Part shown: positions 1-8,392 of the stretch, piece after piece
Numbering within the stretch: the stretch's first letter is position 1
Layout of the letters: the number at the start of each line of letters is the position of its first letter
Source of the DNA: Dyella sp. BiH032
GTDB lineage: Bacteria; Pseudomonadota; Gammaproteobacteria; Xanthomonadales; Rhodanobacteraceae
Direction of reading: 5' to 3'
Assembly: GCF_031954525.1 (NCBI RefSeq)
Contig: NZ_CP134867.1
Coordinates: 124,001-188,000 of the forward strand
DNA: 64,000 nt
The notes under the pieces: generated by a model
Seen by the model: only the letters and a program-made list of their open reading frames with translations
Databases searched by the model: none
Told to the model about the DNA's origin: nothing
Made by a program: the position numbers and the translations under genes

Positions 1-333
1 CATCAACAGCAGCCCGACCACCACGCCCAGCTGGGCCAGCAACAGCCAGCCGCGCCGCTGACCCAGCCGGGCGAACAGCGGCAGGCGCCAGTGATCCAGC
101 AAGGGCGCCCACAAGAACTTGAGCGCGTAGGTCATGCCAGCGCTCGCGATCATCGTGATGTCCTTCAGCACGATGCCGTTCTCTTTGAGCCAGAACGACA
201 AGGTGTAGGACACCAGCAGAAACGGCAGGCCCGAGGAAAACCCCAGCAGGCACATCGTCCATGCGGAGGGCTGCGCGAACGCCCGCCAGATGGAAGCCTT
301 GCCTGCCGCTTCCGACCCGGCCTCAGTCGGCAT
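1..333 (-). CDS. AmpG-like MFS permease, N-terminal part (runs off the window)
   Basis: The first 111 codons of a major-facilitator permease read in frame from an ATG at 333 to the window edge. The N-terminus has a short polar head, then a helix containing MCLLGFSSGLPFLLV, a short loop (WLKENGIVLKDI), a second hydrophobic stretch and LKFLWAPLLDHW. That pattern is typical of AmpG-type muropeptide (anhydro-muropeptide) permeases of the inner membrane. The start overlaps the end of the upstream exonuclease III gene by 11 bp, which suggests co-transcription and coupled translation. The AmpG assignment rests on the first third only; a related sugar-peptide MFS permease is possible. Confidence 0.72.
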   Translation of the reverse strand, partial: MPTEAGSEAAGKASIWRAFAQPSAWTMCLLGFSSGLPFLLVSYTLSFWLKENGIVLKDITMIASAGMTYALKFLWAPLLDHWRLPLFARLGQRRGWLLLAQLGVVVGLLLM

Positions 334-1093
334 AATCGACCGTATACGGCGCGTGGTCGGAGAACCGCTCGTCGCGATAGATCGAGCACGACTTCAGGCG
401 TTCCCGCAGCGAAGGCGTCACCACCTGGTAGTCGATGCGCCACCCCACGTTGTTCTCGCGCGCCCGCCCACGATTGGACCACCATGTGTATTCCACAGCG
501 TCGGGCTTGATCGCGCGGAAGCTGTCCACCCAGCCGCGCTCCTTGAACAGTAGATCGAGCCACGCGCGCTCTTCGGGCAGGCAGCCGGAATTTTTCTGGT
601 TCGAGGTCCAGTTCTTGATGTCGTTCTTCGTGTGGACGATGTTCCAGTCACCGCAGATCACGTAGTCGCGCCCGCTTTCCAGCCACTGCTGGAAGATCGG
701 GGTGATCCAGTCCATGACCTGAAACTTGAACTGCTGTCGCTCGTCGCCCGAGGAGCCGGAGGGGACGTAAAGCGACACCACGCTCAGGTTGCCGAAACGC
801 GCCTCGATATACCGCCCCTCGTCGTCGAACGGCGCCCAGCCCAGTGATGTCAGCACCTGATCCGGTTCGCGCTTGGCGTAGATCGCCACGCCGCTGTAAC
901 CCTTCTTGGTGCTGGCGTCGCGGTAGAAGCAATGATGGCCGTCCGGCCGGAACATGGGATCGCTGAGCTGATCTTCCTGCGCCTTGGTTTCCTGCAGGCA
1001 GACCACGTCCGCCTTCTGCTTGCGTAGCCAGTCGAACACGCCCTTGTTGGCGGCCGAGCGGATGCCATTGGCGTTCAGGCTGATGATGCGCAT
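323..1093 (-). CDS. xth: Exodeoxyribonuclease III (Xth/ExoA family)
   Basis: A 256-residue endonuclease/exonuclease/phosphatase-fold protein, a normal length for ExoIII, which cleaves abasic sites and degrades 3' ends in base-excision repair. Active-site residues of the family are present: N7, E35 in QETK, D149 and N151 in CGDWN, D221 in WRIDYQ, and D246-H247 in SDHAP. The family also contains the Pseudomonas regulator Crc, which has lost several of these residues and likewise lies next to pyrE; because the catalytic set is intact here, a nuclease is the better call. It is transcribed away from the GNAT gene at 1129. Confidence 0.93.
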   Translation of the reverse strand: MRIISLNANGIRSAANKGVFDWLRKQKADVVCLQETKAQEDQLSDPMFRPDGHHCFYRDASTKKGYSGVAIYAKREPDQVLTSLGWAPFDDEGRYIEARFGNLSVVSLYVPSGSSGDERQQFKFQVMDWITPIFQQWLESGRDYVICGDWNIVHTKNDIKNWTSNQKNSGCLPEERAWLDLLFKERGWVDSFRAIKPDAVEYTWWSNRGRARENNVGWRIDYQVVTPSLRERLKSCSIYRDERFSDHAPYTVDYAD

Positions 1094-1128
1094 GCGGGTT
1101 CCTCGTGTGATGCGCCATCATAGCAATC

Positions 1129-1623
1129 ATGTCCGAACCGCCCGCCATCCGCGTCGCGCCGGTCACCCCAGGGCTCCGACCCGCGGTGCTGGCCCTGCGC
1201 GTGCACCCCGATCAATACGCCTTCGTCAGCCCGATCGAGGCTTCGCTGGCCGACGCGGAACTCAGCCACGGCAGTACGCCGATGGCGATCCTGCACGGCG
1301 ACACGGCCGTGGGTTATTACCGCATCGAACACCACGCCAGCACCATCGCCGAACGCGACTACGCCATGCCCGCGGTGGGCCTGCGCTCATTCTTCATCGG
1401 CACCGATTGGCAAGGCCGCGGCTTCGGCGCCCAGGCCATCGCCGCCTTGGTCGGAGACCTGGCGGAACGCCACCCGGAAGCGCGCCTGCTGGTGCTGACG
1501 GTGAACTGCCGCAATCTGCCGGCGCTGGCGCTGTACCGCCGTGCCGGCTTCGAGGACAGCGGGGCGCTGTACCATGGCGGCCGCTCCGGGCCGCAGCATC
1601 TGATGTGGCTCCGGCTCCCGTAA
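1129..1623 (+). CDS. GNAT family N-acetyltransferase
   Basis: A 164-residue single-domain acetyltransferase. The acetyl-CoA pyrophosphate-binding loop is QGRGFG at residues 95-100, preceded by the beta-4 strand [32 protein letters not shown] follows, the usual GNAT motif in which an Asn and an LYRRAGF helix close the fold. The substrate cannot be read from the sequence. It ends 25 bp before pyrE on the same strand, so the two may share a transcript, and it starts 35 bp from the divergent exonuclease gene. Confidence 0.85.
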   Translation: MSEPPAIRVAPVTPGLRPAVLALRVHPDQYAFVSPIEASLADAELSHGSTPMAILHGDTAVGYYRIEHHASTIAERDYAMPAVGLRSFFIGTDWQGRGFGAQAIAALVGDLAERHPEARLLVLTVNCRNLPALALYRRAGFEDSGALYHGGRSGPQHLMWLRLP

Positions 1624-1648
1624 CATTCGCCTGACCGAGACCTCCGCC

Positions 1649-2296
1649 GTGCACGACTACCAGCGCGACTTCATCGAACTCACCCTGCAGCGCGACGTGC
1701 TGCGCTTCGGCGAGTTCACGCTCAAATCCGGCCGCCTGAGCCCCTACTTCTTCAACATGGGCCGCATCGATTCCGGCGCCGCGCTCGCCCGGCTGGGCCG
1801 CGCCTACGCGTCGGCCATCGTCAACTCGGGCGTGCAAATCGACATGCTGTTCGGACCCGCCTACAAGGGCATTCCCCTCGCGGCGGCGACTGCCATCGCG
1901 CTGGCGGATCAGCACGACCGCGACATCCCCTGGGCCTACAACCGCAAGGAGGCCAAGGACCACGGCGAAGGCGGCGTCCTGGTCGGTGCACCGCTCCAGG
2001 GTCGCGTGCTGATCGTGGACGACGTGATGACCGCCGGCACGGCCGTGCGCGAATCGCTGGCGCTGATCCGGGCGCAGGGCGCCACGCCGGCGGGCGTGCT
2101 GATCGCGCTGGACCGCCAGGAGCGCGGGCAGGGAACGCGGTCCGCGGCGCAGGAGCTGACCGCCGAATTCGGCATCCCCGTCATCGCCATCACCAGCCTT
2201 GCCGACGTCATGGCCTATGCCGGCGAGCGGCCGGATCTGGCGGACGAATACCAACGCCTGCAGGCCTATCGCGAACGCTACGGCGTGGCCGCGTAA
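1649..2296 (+). CDS. pyrE: Orotate phosphoribosyltransferase
   Basis: A 215-residue PyrE that joins orotate to PRPP to make OMP in de novo pyrimidine synthesis. The type I PRTase PRPP-binding signature [13 protein letters not shown] lies at residues 120-132, with TLKSGR (K26), [11 protein letters not shown] (K73) and the flexible-loop stretch [13 protein letters not shown] at 97-109. The start is a GTG at 1649; no ATG fits the conserved N-terminus ([12 protein letters not shown]), so GTG is secure. Length matches the proteobacterial family (about 213 residues). Confidence 0.96.
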   Translation: MHDYQRDFIELTLQRDVLRFGEFTLKSGRLSPYFFNMGRIDSGAALARLGRAYASAIVNSGVQIDMLFGPAYKGIPLAAATAIALADQHDRDIPWAYNRKEAKDHGEGGVLVGAPLQGRVLIVDDVMTAGTAVRESLALIRAQGATPAGVLIALDRQERGQGTRSAAQELTAEFGIPVIAITSLADVMAYAGERPDLADEYQRLQAYRERYGVAA

Positions 2297-2367
2297 GCCA
2301 TGGCGCATGGAGCGAACGGCGTCACATCCGCGAAGACGCCTTCGCCGGACTATGACCATGCCAAGGC

Positions 2368-2373
2368 TATACT
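2368..2373 (+). promoter_or_regulatory. Candidate -10 box (TATACT)
   Basis: TATACT sits 22 bp before the ATG at 2396, with the ribosome-binding run AGGGGGAAG between. No convincing -35 is seen at 16-18 bp, so this is only a candidate promoter. Confidence 0.35.
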
Positions 2374-2395
2374 CCCGCTCTCCAGGGGGAAGTCC

Positions 2396-3034
2396 ATGCG
2401 TCGAACCAGCCTCATCCTTGCCGGCCTCGTGGCCGTCGCCTGCGCCCACGCGCAGAACCAGAGCAACAACGGCGTGCGCTACAAGTGGCACGACGGCCAA
2501 GGCCTGCCGCACTACAGCGACAGCCTGACCAGCGAAGCGATCAAGTACGGCTACGACGTGGTGAACGATCGTGGCCTGGTCATTCAGCACGTTGGCCGCC
2601 AGCTCAACCCGGAAGAGCGGGCCGCCGCCCGCAAGGCCGCCGACGAGCAGGCCGCGCAGCAACGGGCGGCCCAGGAGCAGGCACGCAACGATTCGCAGAT
2701 GCTGTCTGCCTATCCCAACGAGGCGGACTACAAGGCTTCGCTGCAGCAGGAAATCGACAATATCGATCAGCAAATCCGCACCACGCAGATCAACCTGCAC
2801 AGCCAGGAAAAAGCGCTGACGGATCTACTCACCCGTGCCGGTGACCTGGAGCGCGCCAAGCAGCCGGTACCGAAGTTTCTGAACGACAGCATCGCCAAGC
2901 AGCGCAACGTCGTGGCCGGCCAGCGTACGGCTCTGGACCGCCAGCAAGCGGCCCGCGACGCGGCCAGCACCCGCATGACCCAGCAGCTGCAGCATTACCG
3001 CGACTTGAAAGCGGCCCAGGCCAAGGACAAGTAA
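2396..3034 (+). CDS. Exported DUF4124-type coiled-coil protein
   Basis: A 212-residue predicted periplasmic protein. Residues 1-19 form a signal peptide (RRTSLILAGLVAVACAHA), and residues 29-42 (YKWHDGQGLPHYSD) match the start of the DUF4124 family, whose function is unknown. The rest is Gln/Ala/Arg-rich and strongly helical, probably a coiled coil. The reading frame stays open upstream to 2300, but the ATG at 2396 is preferred: it starts the signal peptide, has a Shine-Dalgarno run (AGGGGGAAG), and follows a possible -10 box. It is convergent with algC across a bidirectional terminator. Confidence 0.8.
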   Translation: MRRTSLILAGLVAVACAHAQNQSNNGVRYKWHDGQGLPHYSDSLTSEAIKYGYDVVNDRGLVIQHVGRQLNPEERAAARKAADEQAAQQRAAQEQARNDSQMLSAYPNEADYKASLQQEIDNIDQQIRTTQINLHSQEKALTDLLTRAGDLERAKQPVPKFLNDSIAKQRNVVAGQRTALDRQQAARDAASTRMTQQLQHYRDLKAAQAKDK

Positions 3035-3054
3035 GCCCTCCCTACCGGGCAAAG

Positions 3055-3083
3055 AAAAACGCCACGCATAGCGTGGCGTTTTT
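3055..3083. terminator. Bidirectional intrinsic terminator
   Basis: A 13-bp perfect stem (AAAAACGCCACGC, loop ATA, GCGTGGCGTTTTT) lies between the convergent DUF4124 gene and the phosphomutase gene. The A-run on one side and T-run on the other let it stop transcription in both directions. Confidence 0.88.
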
Positions 3084-3102
3084 ATGCGCGCGAGGTCGAG
3101 AC

Positions 3103-5427
3103 TCAGAAAGGCAGCTTCAGACCCGGCTCCACCGCGTGCAGCTGCTCGCGGAACACCTGCTGGATGCGCTTGAGCGCGGCATCGTTGTCCGCATCGAAAC
3201 GCAGCACCAGGATCGGCGTGGTATTGGACGGACGCACCAAGCCCCAGCCATCCGGCCAGTCGGCGCGCACGCCGTCGATGGTGGTGAGTGCCGCATCGCC
3301 GAAGGTCGCGCTCTGGCGGAACTTCTCGATGAACTTGTAGTGCTCGCCTTCCTTCATCTCGATCTTCAGTTCCGGCGTGGACACGCCCTTGGGGCAGGTC
3401 GCGAAGATCTCCTCCGGCGTACGCTCATCCAGGTCGCCGGCGAGGATCTCCAGCAGGCGCGCGCCGGCATAAATGCCGTCGTCGAACCCGTACCAGCGTT
3501 CCTTGAAGAAGAAATGGCCGCTCATCTCGCCGGCCAGCTCCGCGCCGGTCTCGCGCATCTTGCTCTTGATCAGCGAGTGGCCCGTGCGCCACATCAGCGG
3601 GCTGCCGCCGGCGTCCAGGATCTGGCCCTTGAGATGGCCGGTGCATTTCACGTCATAGATGATGGTCGCGCCCGGCTGGCGCGACAGCACGTCGCGCGCG
3701 AACAGCATCAGGGTGCGGTCCGGGAAGATGATCTCGCCTTTCTTGGTGACCACGCCCAGACGGTCGCCGTCACCGTCGAAGGCGACGCCCAGGTCCGCGC
3801 CGGTCGCTCGCACGGCCTCGATCAGGTCTTCGAGATTGTGCGGGTCGGACGGATCCGGATGGTGGTTCGGGAAGGTGCCGTCCACGTCGCAGTAGAGCTG
3901 AATCACCTCGCAGCCGATGCCCTCGAGCACCTGCGGCGCGACGGCGCCCGGGATGCCGTTGCCGCAGTCGACGACCACCTTCATGCGGCGCCCGGCCTGC
4001 ACGTCGGAGGTGATGCGCTCGATGTAGTCCGGCACGACGTCGATATGGCGCAGGCTACCCTTGCCGCCGCGCTCGAGCTCGTTCGCGGCGATGCGACGGT
4101 ACAGATCCTGGATCGCGCCCTCCGAAAGCGTCTCGCCGCCCACGACGATCTTGAAGCCGTTGTAGTCCGGCGGGTTGTGGCTGCCAGTAACGGCCACGCC
4201 GCTGCCCGTATTGAAGCGATAGGCGGCGTAGTAGACGACCGGGGTCGGGACGGCGCCGATGTCGATCACATCGATGCCCGCCTGGCGCAAGCCTTCGGCC
4301 AGCGCGCCTGCCAGTTCGGGACCGGAGAGGCGACCGTCGCGGCCGACCACGATCTCGTGCAGGCCCTTCTCGCGCATCAGCGTGCCGATGGACTGCCCGA
4401 GCAGCCGCGCCACCTCGGCGGTCAGCGATTTGCCGACGATGCCGCGCACGTCATATGCGCGGAAGATGCTCGGGTCCACGGTCACCGGAGCCGGCGCAGG
4501 CGGGGCCGGGGGCTTGGCGGGGCGGGCTTCCGGCTTGGCCGGTTCGGGCAGATTGTCGATCAGGTCGGACAAAATCGGTTCCTCGTTTGATGTCTTCTTC
4601 TGGCCAGGCAGGTGACCGCGCAGCCACCACAGATAAGCGCCTCCGCCCAAGCCCAGCAGCGTCAGCAACGCGCCAAATAGCACGGACTTTGGCAAGACGA
4701 TGTAGGCACCGGGCAGCGCCGCCACCACGTTCAGATTGCTGCCGGCCACCGGCTTGCCATGGGCCTCGCTCGACGCGGAGGCGGAACCGTTCGCGAGCAG
4801 GCGCCGGTCGCCGCGGTCGTCGCCCTGGCGAAGTTCAAGTCTGCCGCCTTCGGGCGGAACGGCGTTGAAACGTTCCTCGATCGGGGCAAAGGGGAGTTCG
4901 AACCAGACCCAGGCGCTGGGACGCTGCCGCGCCCCCATGGGCAATACGAAGGTCAGCCAGCGCTCGCCGCTGGTGCCCTTGGGCAAGGTCTGCGCAAGCG
5001 TGTCGCCTTCGGCCGTCTGCGCCGCCATCAGCTGCGCGGCCTTGGCATAGCCGAAGTCTCGGTAGTTGGCGTGCAGTACCTCGTCCAGCGCGCCACTGTA
5101 GAACTCGACCGCCCTGGCCTGTGGAAGCTTCCCGCGCACCAGCGTCGCCATCTGGACCGGGTCCGCCTGTACGGCAACGGGATCCAACGTGTCCAGCACC
5201 TGCTGCAGGGCATGCCGCTGCCGCGCCAGCTCTTCGCCAAGCGACTGCACCAGCTGGTCCTGTGCGCGGTGCACGCGCTCGATCGCGCTGTCCTCGTCGG
5301 CGATCAGCCAGGTCTGCCACGCGCAGAACAGCCCACCCACGACCAGCAGCGTGCCGCCGGCCAGCGGCAAAAGCCGCCGCCAGTCGAATGACCGCTCGCG
5401 TAGTCCCCTCGCGAAGTCCATCGCCAT
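3103..5427 (-). CDS. algC: Membrane-anchored phosphomannomutase/phosphoglucomutase
   Basis: A 774-residue alpha-D-phosphohexomutase interconverting Man-6-P/Man-1-P and Glc-6-P/Glc-1-P for exopolysaccharide and LPS sugar nucleotides. The catalytic half begins near residue 320 (IFRAYDVRG). It has the phosphoserine loop TGSHNP (S416), the metal loop DGDGDR (551-556), the sugar loop GEMSGH (633-638) and a C-terminal phosphate loop RPSNTTP. Before it lies an extra 315 residues: helix about 20-43, a roughly 200-residue extracytoplasmic-looking region, helix about 247-269, and a Pro/Ala linker. Classical AlgC/XanA is about 450-465 residues, so this is the long, membrane-tethered version seen in some gammaproteobacteria. 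It is downstream of dut and coaBC. Confidence 0.93.
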   Translation of the reverse strand: MAMDFARGLRERSFDWRRLLPLAGGTLLVVGGLFCAWQTWLIADEDSAIERVHRAQDQLVQSLGEELARQRHALQQVLDTLDPVAVQADPVQMATLVRGKLPQARAVEFYSGALDEVLHANYRDFGYAKAAQLMAAQTAEGDTLAQTLPKGTSGERWLTFVLPMGARQRPSAWVWFELPFAPIEERFNAVPPEGGRLELRQGDDRGDRRLLANGSASASSEAHGKPVAGSNLNVVAALPGAYIVLPKSVLFGALLTLLGLGGGAYLWWLRGHLPGQKKTSNEEPILSDLIDNLPEPAKPEARPAKPPAPPAPAPVTVDPSIFRAYDVRGIVGKSLTAEVARLLGQSIGTLMREKGLHEIVVGRDGRLSGPELAGALAEGLRQAGIDVIDIGAVPTPVVYYAAYRFNTGSGVAVTGSHNPPDYNGFKIVVGGETLSEGAIQDLYRRIAANELERGGKGSLRHIDVVPDYIERITSDVQAGRRMKVVVDCGNGIPGAVAPQVLEGIGCEVIQLYCDVDGTFPNHHPDPSDPHNLEDLIEAVRATGADLGVAFDGDGDRLGVVTKKGEIIFPDRTLMLFARDVLSRQPGATIIYDVKCTGHLKGQILDAGGSPLMWRTGHSLIKSKMRETGAELAGEMSGHFFFKERWYGFDDGIYAGARLLEILAGDLDERTPEEIFATCPKGVSTPELKIEMKEGEHYKFIEKFRQSATFGDAALTTIDGVRADWPDGWGLVRPSNTTPILVLRFDADNDAALKRIQQVFREQLHAVEPGLKLPF

Positions 5428-5451
5428 GGCCCTGTCCCCTCTGCAGGCTTT

Positions 5452-5925
5452 CTAGTTGACGCCGGTCGATCCGAAGCCGCCCTCGCCCCTCTGCGAAGGC
5501 TTGAATTCCGCCACCACGTTCAAGCGCGCCTGCGCCACCGGCACCAGCAGCAGCTGGGCGATGCGGTCGCCCACGCCGATGGTGTAAGGCTGCGCGCCGC
5601 GGTTCCAGCAGGAAATCATCAGCGGACCCTGGTAGTCGGCGTCGATCACGCCTACCAGATTGCCCATCACGAGGCCGTGTTTATGGCCCAGGCCCGAGCG
5701 CGGCACGATCAACGCGCACCAGCCCGGATCGCCGATGTGGATGGCCATGCCGCTGGGCACGAGTGCGCTTTCGCCGGGCGCGAGCGTCAGCGGTTCGTCG
5801 ATGGCCGCGCGCAAATCCATGCCGGCGCTGCCGGCGGTGGCCGCCTGCGGCAGCGGGATGGCATCGCCCAGCCGCGGGTCAAGGATCTTCAGTTCGACGT
5901 CGACCATGCCTGGCCGGACCGTCAC
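5452..5925 (-). CDS. dut: dUTP diphosphatase (dUTPase)
   Basis: A 157-residue trimeric dUTPase that hydrolyses dUTP to dUMP and keeps uracil out of DNA. Signature motifs are AGMDLRA (34-40), PRSGLG (75-80), GVIDADYQG (92-100) and the mobile C-terminal [10 protein letters not shown] (146-155). The start chosen is a GTG at 5925 whose bases overlap the coaBC stop (GTGA) and which has AAGGCGG upstream, implying translational coupling. An ATG at 5907 is the alternative and would remove six residues. The coaBC-dut-algC order is typical of xanthomonads. Confidence 0.95.
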   Translation of the reverse strand: MTVRPGMVDVELKILDPRLGDAIPLPQAATAGSAGMDLRAAIDEPLTLAPGESALVPSGMAIHIGDPGWCALIVPRSGLGHKHGLVMGNLVGVIDADYQGPLMISCWNRGAQPYTIGVGDRIAQLLLVPVAQARLNVVAEFKPSQRGEGGFGSTGVN

Positions 5926-7127
5926 GAGCGCACCGCCTTGTAGCGCTGCGCGATCTGCGCGACCAGCTGGCTCGCCAGTTCGTCCTTGCCACAGCGCGGC
6001 AGCTCGACGGAGCCGCCCGCCCAGTACACGTTCAATGCGTTGTCCGCGGCCTCGAACCCGAGGCCGTCCCCCACCAGGTTCGCGGCGATCATATCCAATC
6101 CCTTGCGCTGGAGTTTGTCCTGCGCGTATGCCGCCACATCATGCGTTTCCGCGGCGAATCCGACCAGGAAAGGGTGCACGGTTTGCGCAGCGAGGCTGGC
6201 CAGGATGTCCGGATTCTCCGACAGCGCCAGGGTCAGGCCCGCGCCGTCGTGCTTCTTGATCTTCCGGTCAGCCACGCTGGCCGGCCGGTAATCGCCCACG
6301 GCGGCTGCGCCGACATAGATGTCCGCACCCGCCGACGCCGCCAGCACCGCGGCATGCATGTCGGCCGCGCTGCGCACGTCCACGCGGCGAGCCACGCCGC
6401 GTGGCGTTTCCATATGGACCGGGCCGGCGACCAGGGTCACCTGGGCCCCGGCATCCGCCGCCGCCGCCGCGACGGCAAAACCCATGCGGCCGGAACTGCG
6501 GTTGCCGATGAAGCGCACCGGATCGATGTCTTCGTAGGTCGGGCCGGCGCTGACCACCACTTTCAGTCCGCGCAGCGAGCCGTCGCCGAAGGAAGCGACC
6601 AGCGCCTCGCGCAGCTCCAGCGGTTCGAGCATGCGGCCGGAACCGATGTCGCCGCAGGCCTGGTCGCCGGAAGCCGGCCCCAGCAGATGCACGCCGCGGC
6701 GGCGGAGCGTATCGACGTTCTCCTGCACGGCCGGGTGCGCCCACATCTGCTGATTCATCGCCGGCGCGACGTACAGCGGCGCGGCGCTGGCCAGGCACAG
6801 GGTGGTCAGCAGGTCGTTGGCCAGGCCATGGGCCAGGCGGGCGATGAGGTCGGCGCTCGCCGGCGCGATCAGGATGCGCTCGGCCCAGCGCGCCAGCTCG
6901 ATGTGGCCCATCGCCATTTCCGCCTGCTCGTCCCACAGGCTTACCCGCACGGCCTCGCCGGACAGGGCCTGGAATGTGGTGGCGCTCACGAAATGCGTGG
7001 CGCTCTCCGTCATCACCACGCGCACCAGCGCACCCAGGTCGCGCAATCGGCGGACCAGTTCACAGGCTTTGTAGGCGGCGATGCCGCCCGACACGCCGAG
7101 CAGGATGCGACGGTTGGCAAGTTGCAT
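5922..7127 (-). CDS. coaBC: Bifunctional phosphopantothenoylcysteine decarboxylase / phosphopantothenate-cysteine ligase
   Basis: A 401-residue fusion enzyme catalysing two successive steps of coenzyme A synthesis. The N-terminal FMN decarboxylase (CoaC) shows [10 protein letters not shown], the catalytic His in GHIELAR (H75), PAMNQQMW (122-129) and the Cys-containing flap (C158). The C-terminal CTP-dependent ligase (CoaB) starts near residue 188 with [20 protein letters not shown] and SSGRMG. The frame is open far upstream, but the ATG at 7127 gives the conserved start ([14 protein letters not shown]) and the usual length. It is divergent from radC (96 bp apart). Confidence 0.96.
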   Translation of the reverse strand: MQLANRRILLGVSGGIAAYKACELVRRLRDLGALVRVVMTESATHFVSATTFQALSGEAVRVSLWDEQAEMAMGHIELARWAERILIAPASADLIARLAHGLANDLLTTLCLASAAPLYVAPAMNQQMWAHPAVQENVDTLRRRGVHLLGPASGDQACGDIGSGRMLEPLELREALVASFGDGSLRGLKVVVSAGPTYEDIDPVRFIGNRSSGRMGFAVAAAAADAGAQVTLVAGPVHMETPRGVARRVDVRSAADMHAAVLAASAGADIYVGAAAVGDYRPASVADRKIKKHDGAGLTLALSENPDILASLAAQTVHPFLVGFAAETHDVAAYAQDKLQRKGLDMIAANLVGDGLGFEAADNALNVYWAGGSVELPRCGKDELASQLVAQIAQRYKAVRS

Positions 7128-7223
7128 GTAGGAACGGCCTGACAAACGGGCGGACGCGTAGCTTACCGGAATCGACTCCGTCCTCTGCTGCACGCGCCGG
7201 CATGGGCCGGGCAAGGTAGCGGC

Positions 7224-7895
7224 ATGAGCATCCGCCATTGGCCGGAGGGCGAACGCCCCCGCGAAAAACTCCTGCAACGCGGTACCGAAGCCCTGTCGGA
7301 CGCCGAACTGCTTGCCGTGCTGCTGGGCACCGGCGTCGCCGGCGCCGACGCGCTCACCCTGGGCCGCCAGCTGCTCACCGCGGCCGGCGGCCTGCATGCC
7401 TTGCTGGCCGATCCCGTCCGGACCACGAAGCTCACCGGCATCGGCCCGGCCAAGCGCGCCCGCCTGATCGCCGCGCTGGAGTTGGCGCGCCGCGCCCTGG
7501 GCGAGCGGCTGGTCGCCGGCACCTCGCTGCGCAATCCGCGCGACAGCGGCGAATTCCTGCGCGCGCGCCTGCGGCATCTGCCCTACGAGGTCTTCGCCTG
7601 CCTCTTCCTCGACAACCGCCATCGCGTGCTGGGCTTCGAGGAACTCTTCCGCGGCACCGTGGACAGCGCCAGCGTGCATCCGCGCGAAGTGGTGCGCGCC
7701 TGCCTCAAGCACAACGCGAGCGCCGTCATCCTCGCCCACAACCATCCATCGGGCGTAGCCGAACCCAGCGGCGCGGATCACGCCATCACCCGCAGCCTGC
7801 GCGAAGCCCTGCAGCTTATCGAGGTGCGCGTGCTGGACCACCTGATCGTGGGTGCCGACGAGCCCGTCTCGATGGCCGCACTGGGCATGCTGTAA
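7224..7895 (+). CDS. radC: RadC family JAB/MPN-domain protein
   Basis: A 223-residue RadC homologue. The N-terminal half carries a helix-hairpin-helix-like region ([19 protein letters not shown], about 70-89). The C-terminal MPN domain holds the JAMM metal site: AHNHPSG (H172, H174) and D185 in PSGADH. Despite its name, the protein's role in DNA repair is not established. The gene is divergent from coaBC, a common neighbourhood, and ends before a strong hairpin at 7929. Confidence 0.93.
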   Translation: MSIRHWPEGERPREKLLQRGTEALSDAELLAVLLGTGVAGADALTLGRQLLTAAGGLHALLADPVRTTKLTGIGPAKRARLIAALELARRALGERLVAGTSLRNPRDSGEFLRARLRHLPYEVFACLFLDNRHRVLGFEELFRGTVDSASVHPREVVRACLKHNASAVILAHNHPSGVAEPSGADHAITRSLREALQLIEVRVLDHLIVGADEPVSMAALGML

Positions 7896-7928
7896 TCCGT
7901 CCCTGGTTACCCGGGACCCGAAAAAATA

Positions 7929-7952
7929 ACGGCGCGGTGGGGACCGCGCCGT
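7929..7952 (+). terminator. Hairpin after radC
   Basis: A perfect 10-bp stem (ACGGCGCGGT / ACCGCGCCGT) with a GGGG loop lies 33 bp after the radC stop. A T-run (GTTTTT) follows about 7 bp later rather than directly, so terminator efficiency is uncertain. Confidence 0.6.
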
Positions 7953-8252
7953 CAGGCCGTTTTTGGGGAGGGTGAGAGTCACGGCTTCTCGCATACCCGT
8001 CAGCGGGGAGGGTGCCTGGGGTACGGGCGGCATTGTCGCGGCGCGGCATGACAGGACCGTGACGTCTTGGCGCTATCTTCACGCGCGCCGCACGGCGCGA
8101 CTTATGCACATTCGCGCCGGAAGGCCGCTTAGCGGTCATTTCATCGACACGCATGAAATTATCGCTTCAAGCCTTTGATTTGGCGTGCAAAATTTCGTGA
8201 CAGCCGCGTTTCCGCCGCGCAAACACCGAGCACGCCCGCAGGAAGGCTCGCT

Positions 8253-8273
8253 TTCCCCACAGAGTTATCCACA
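8253..8273 (+). promoter_or_regulatory. DnaA-box pair (one perfect, one degenerate)
   Basis: TTATCCACA at 8265-8273 is an exact consensus DnaA box. TTCCCCACA at 8253-8261 is a second, two-mismatch copy in the same orientation with starts 12 bp apart. They lie about 120 bp upstream of the argS start. No dnaA, dnaN or gidA gene is in the window, so this is not evidence for an origin. Confidence 0.55.
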
Positions 8274-8392
8274 GGCCTCGCAGACGCGGCGCAGCATGGC
8301 GCGCAACCGGCGTGACGCGTCTTGGCGCCCCTCTGAGAGCGGTGGCCCGCTCTGCTAGGATTGCCGGTTCCATCGAAGCCAGACCCAGCCCC

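Larger units (their letters stand above)
7896..8392. other. Intergenic region upstream of argS
   Basis: These 497 bp hold no convincing gene. They contain the hairpin after radC (7929-7952), a stretch rich in short GC palindromes, a DnaA-box-like pair (8253-8273), and the region immediately upstream of argS, where TAGGAT near 8356 could serve as a -10 box. Confidence 0.6.

Noticed and set aside
8253..8273. Replication origin
   Set aside because: Only two DnaA-like boxes, no AT-rich unwinding element and no dnaA/dnaN/gidA nearby.
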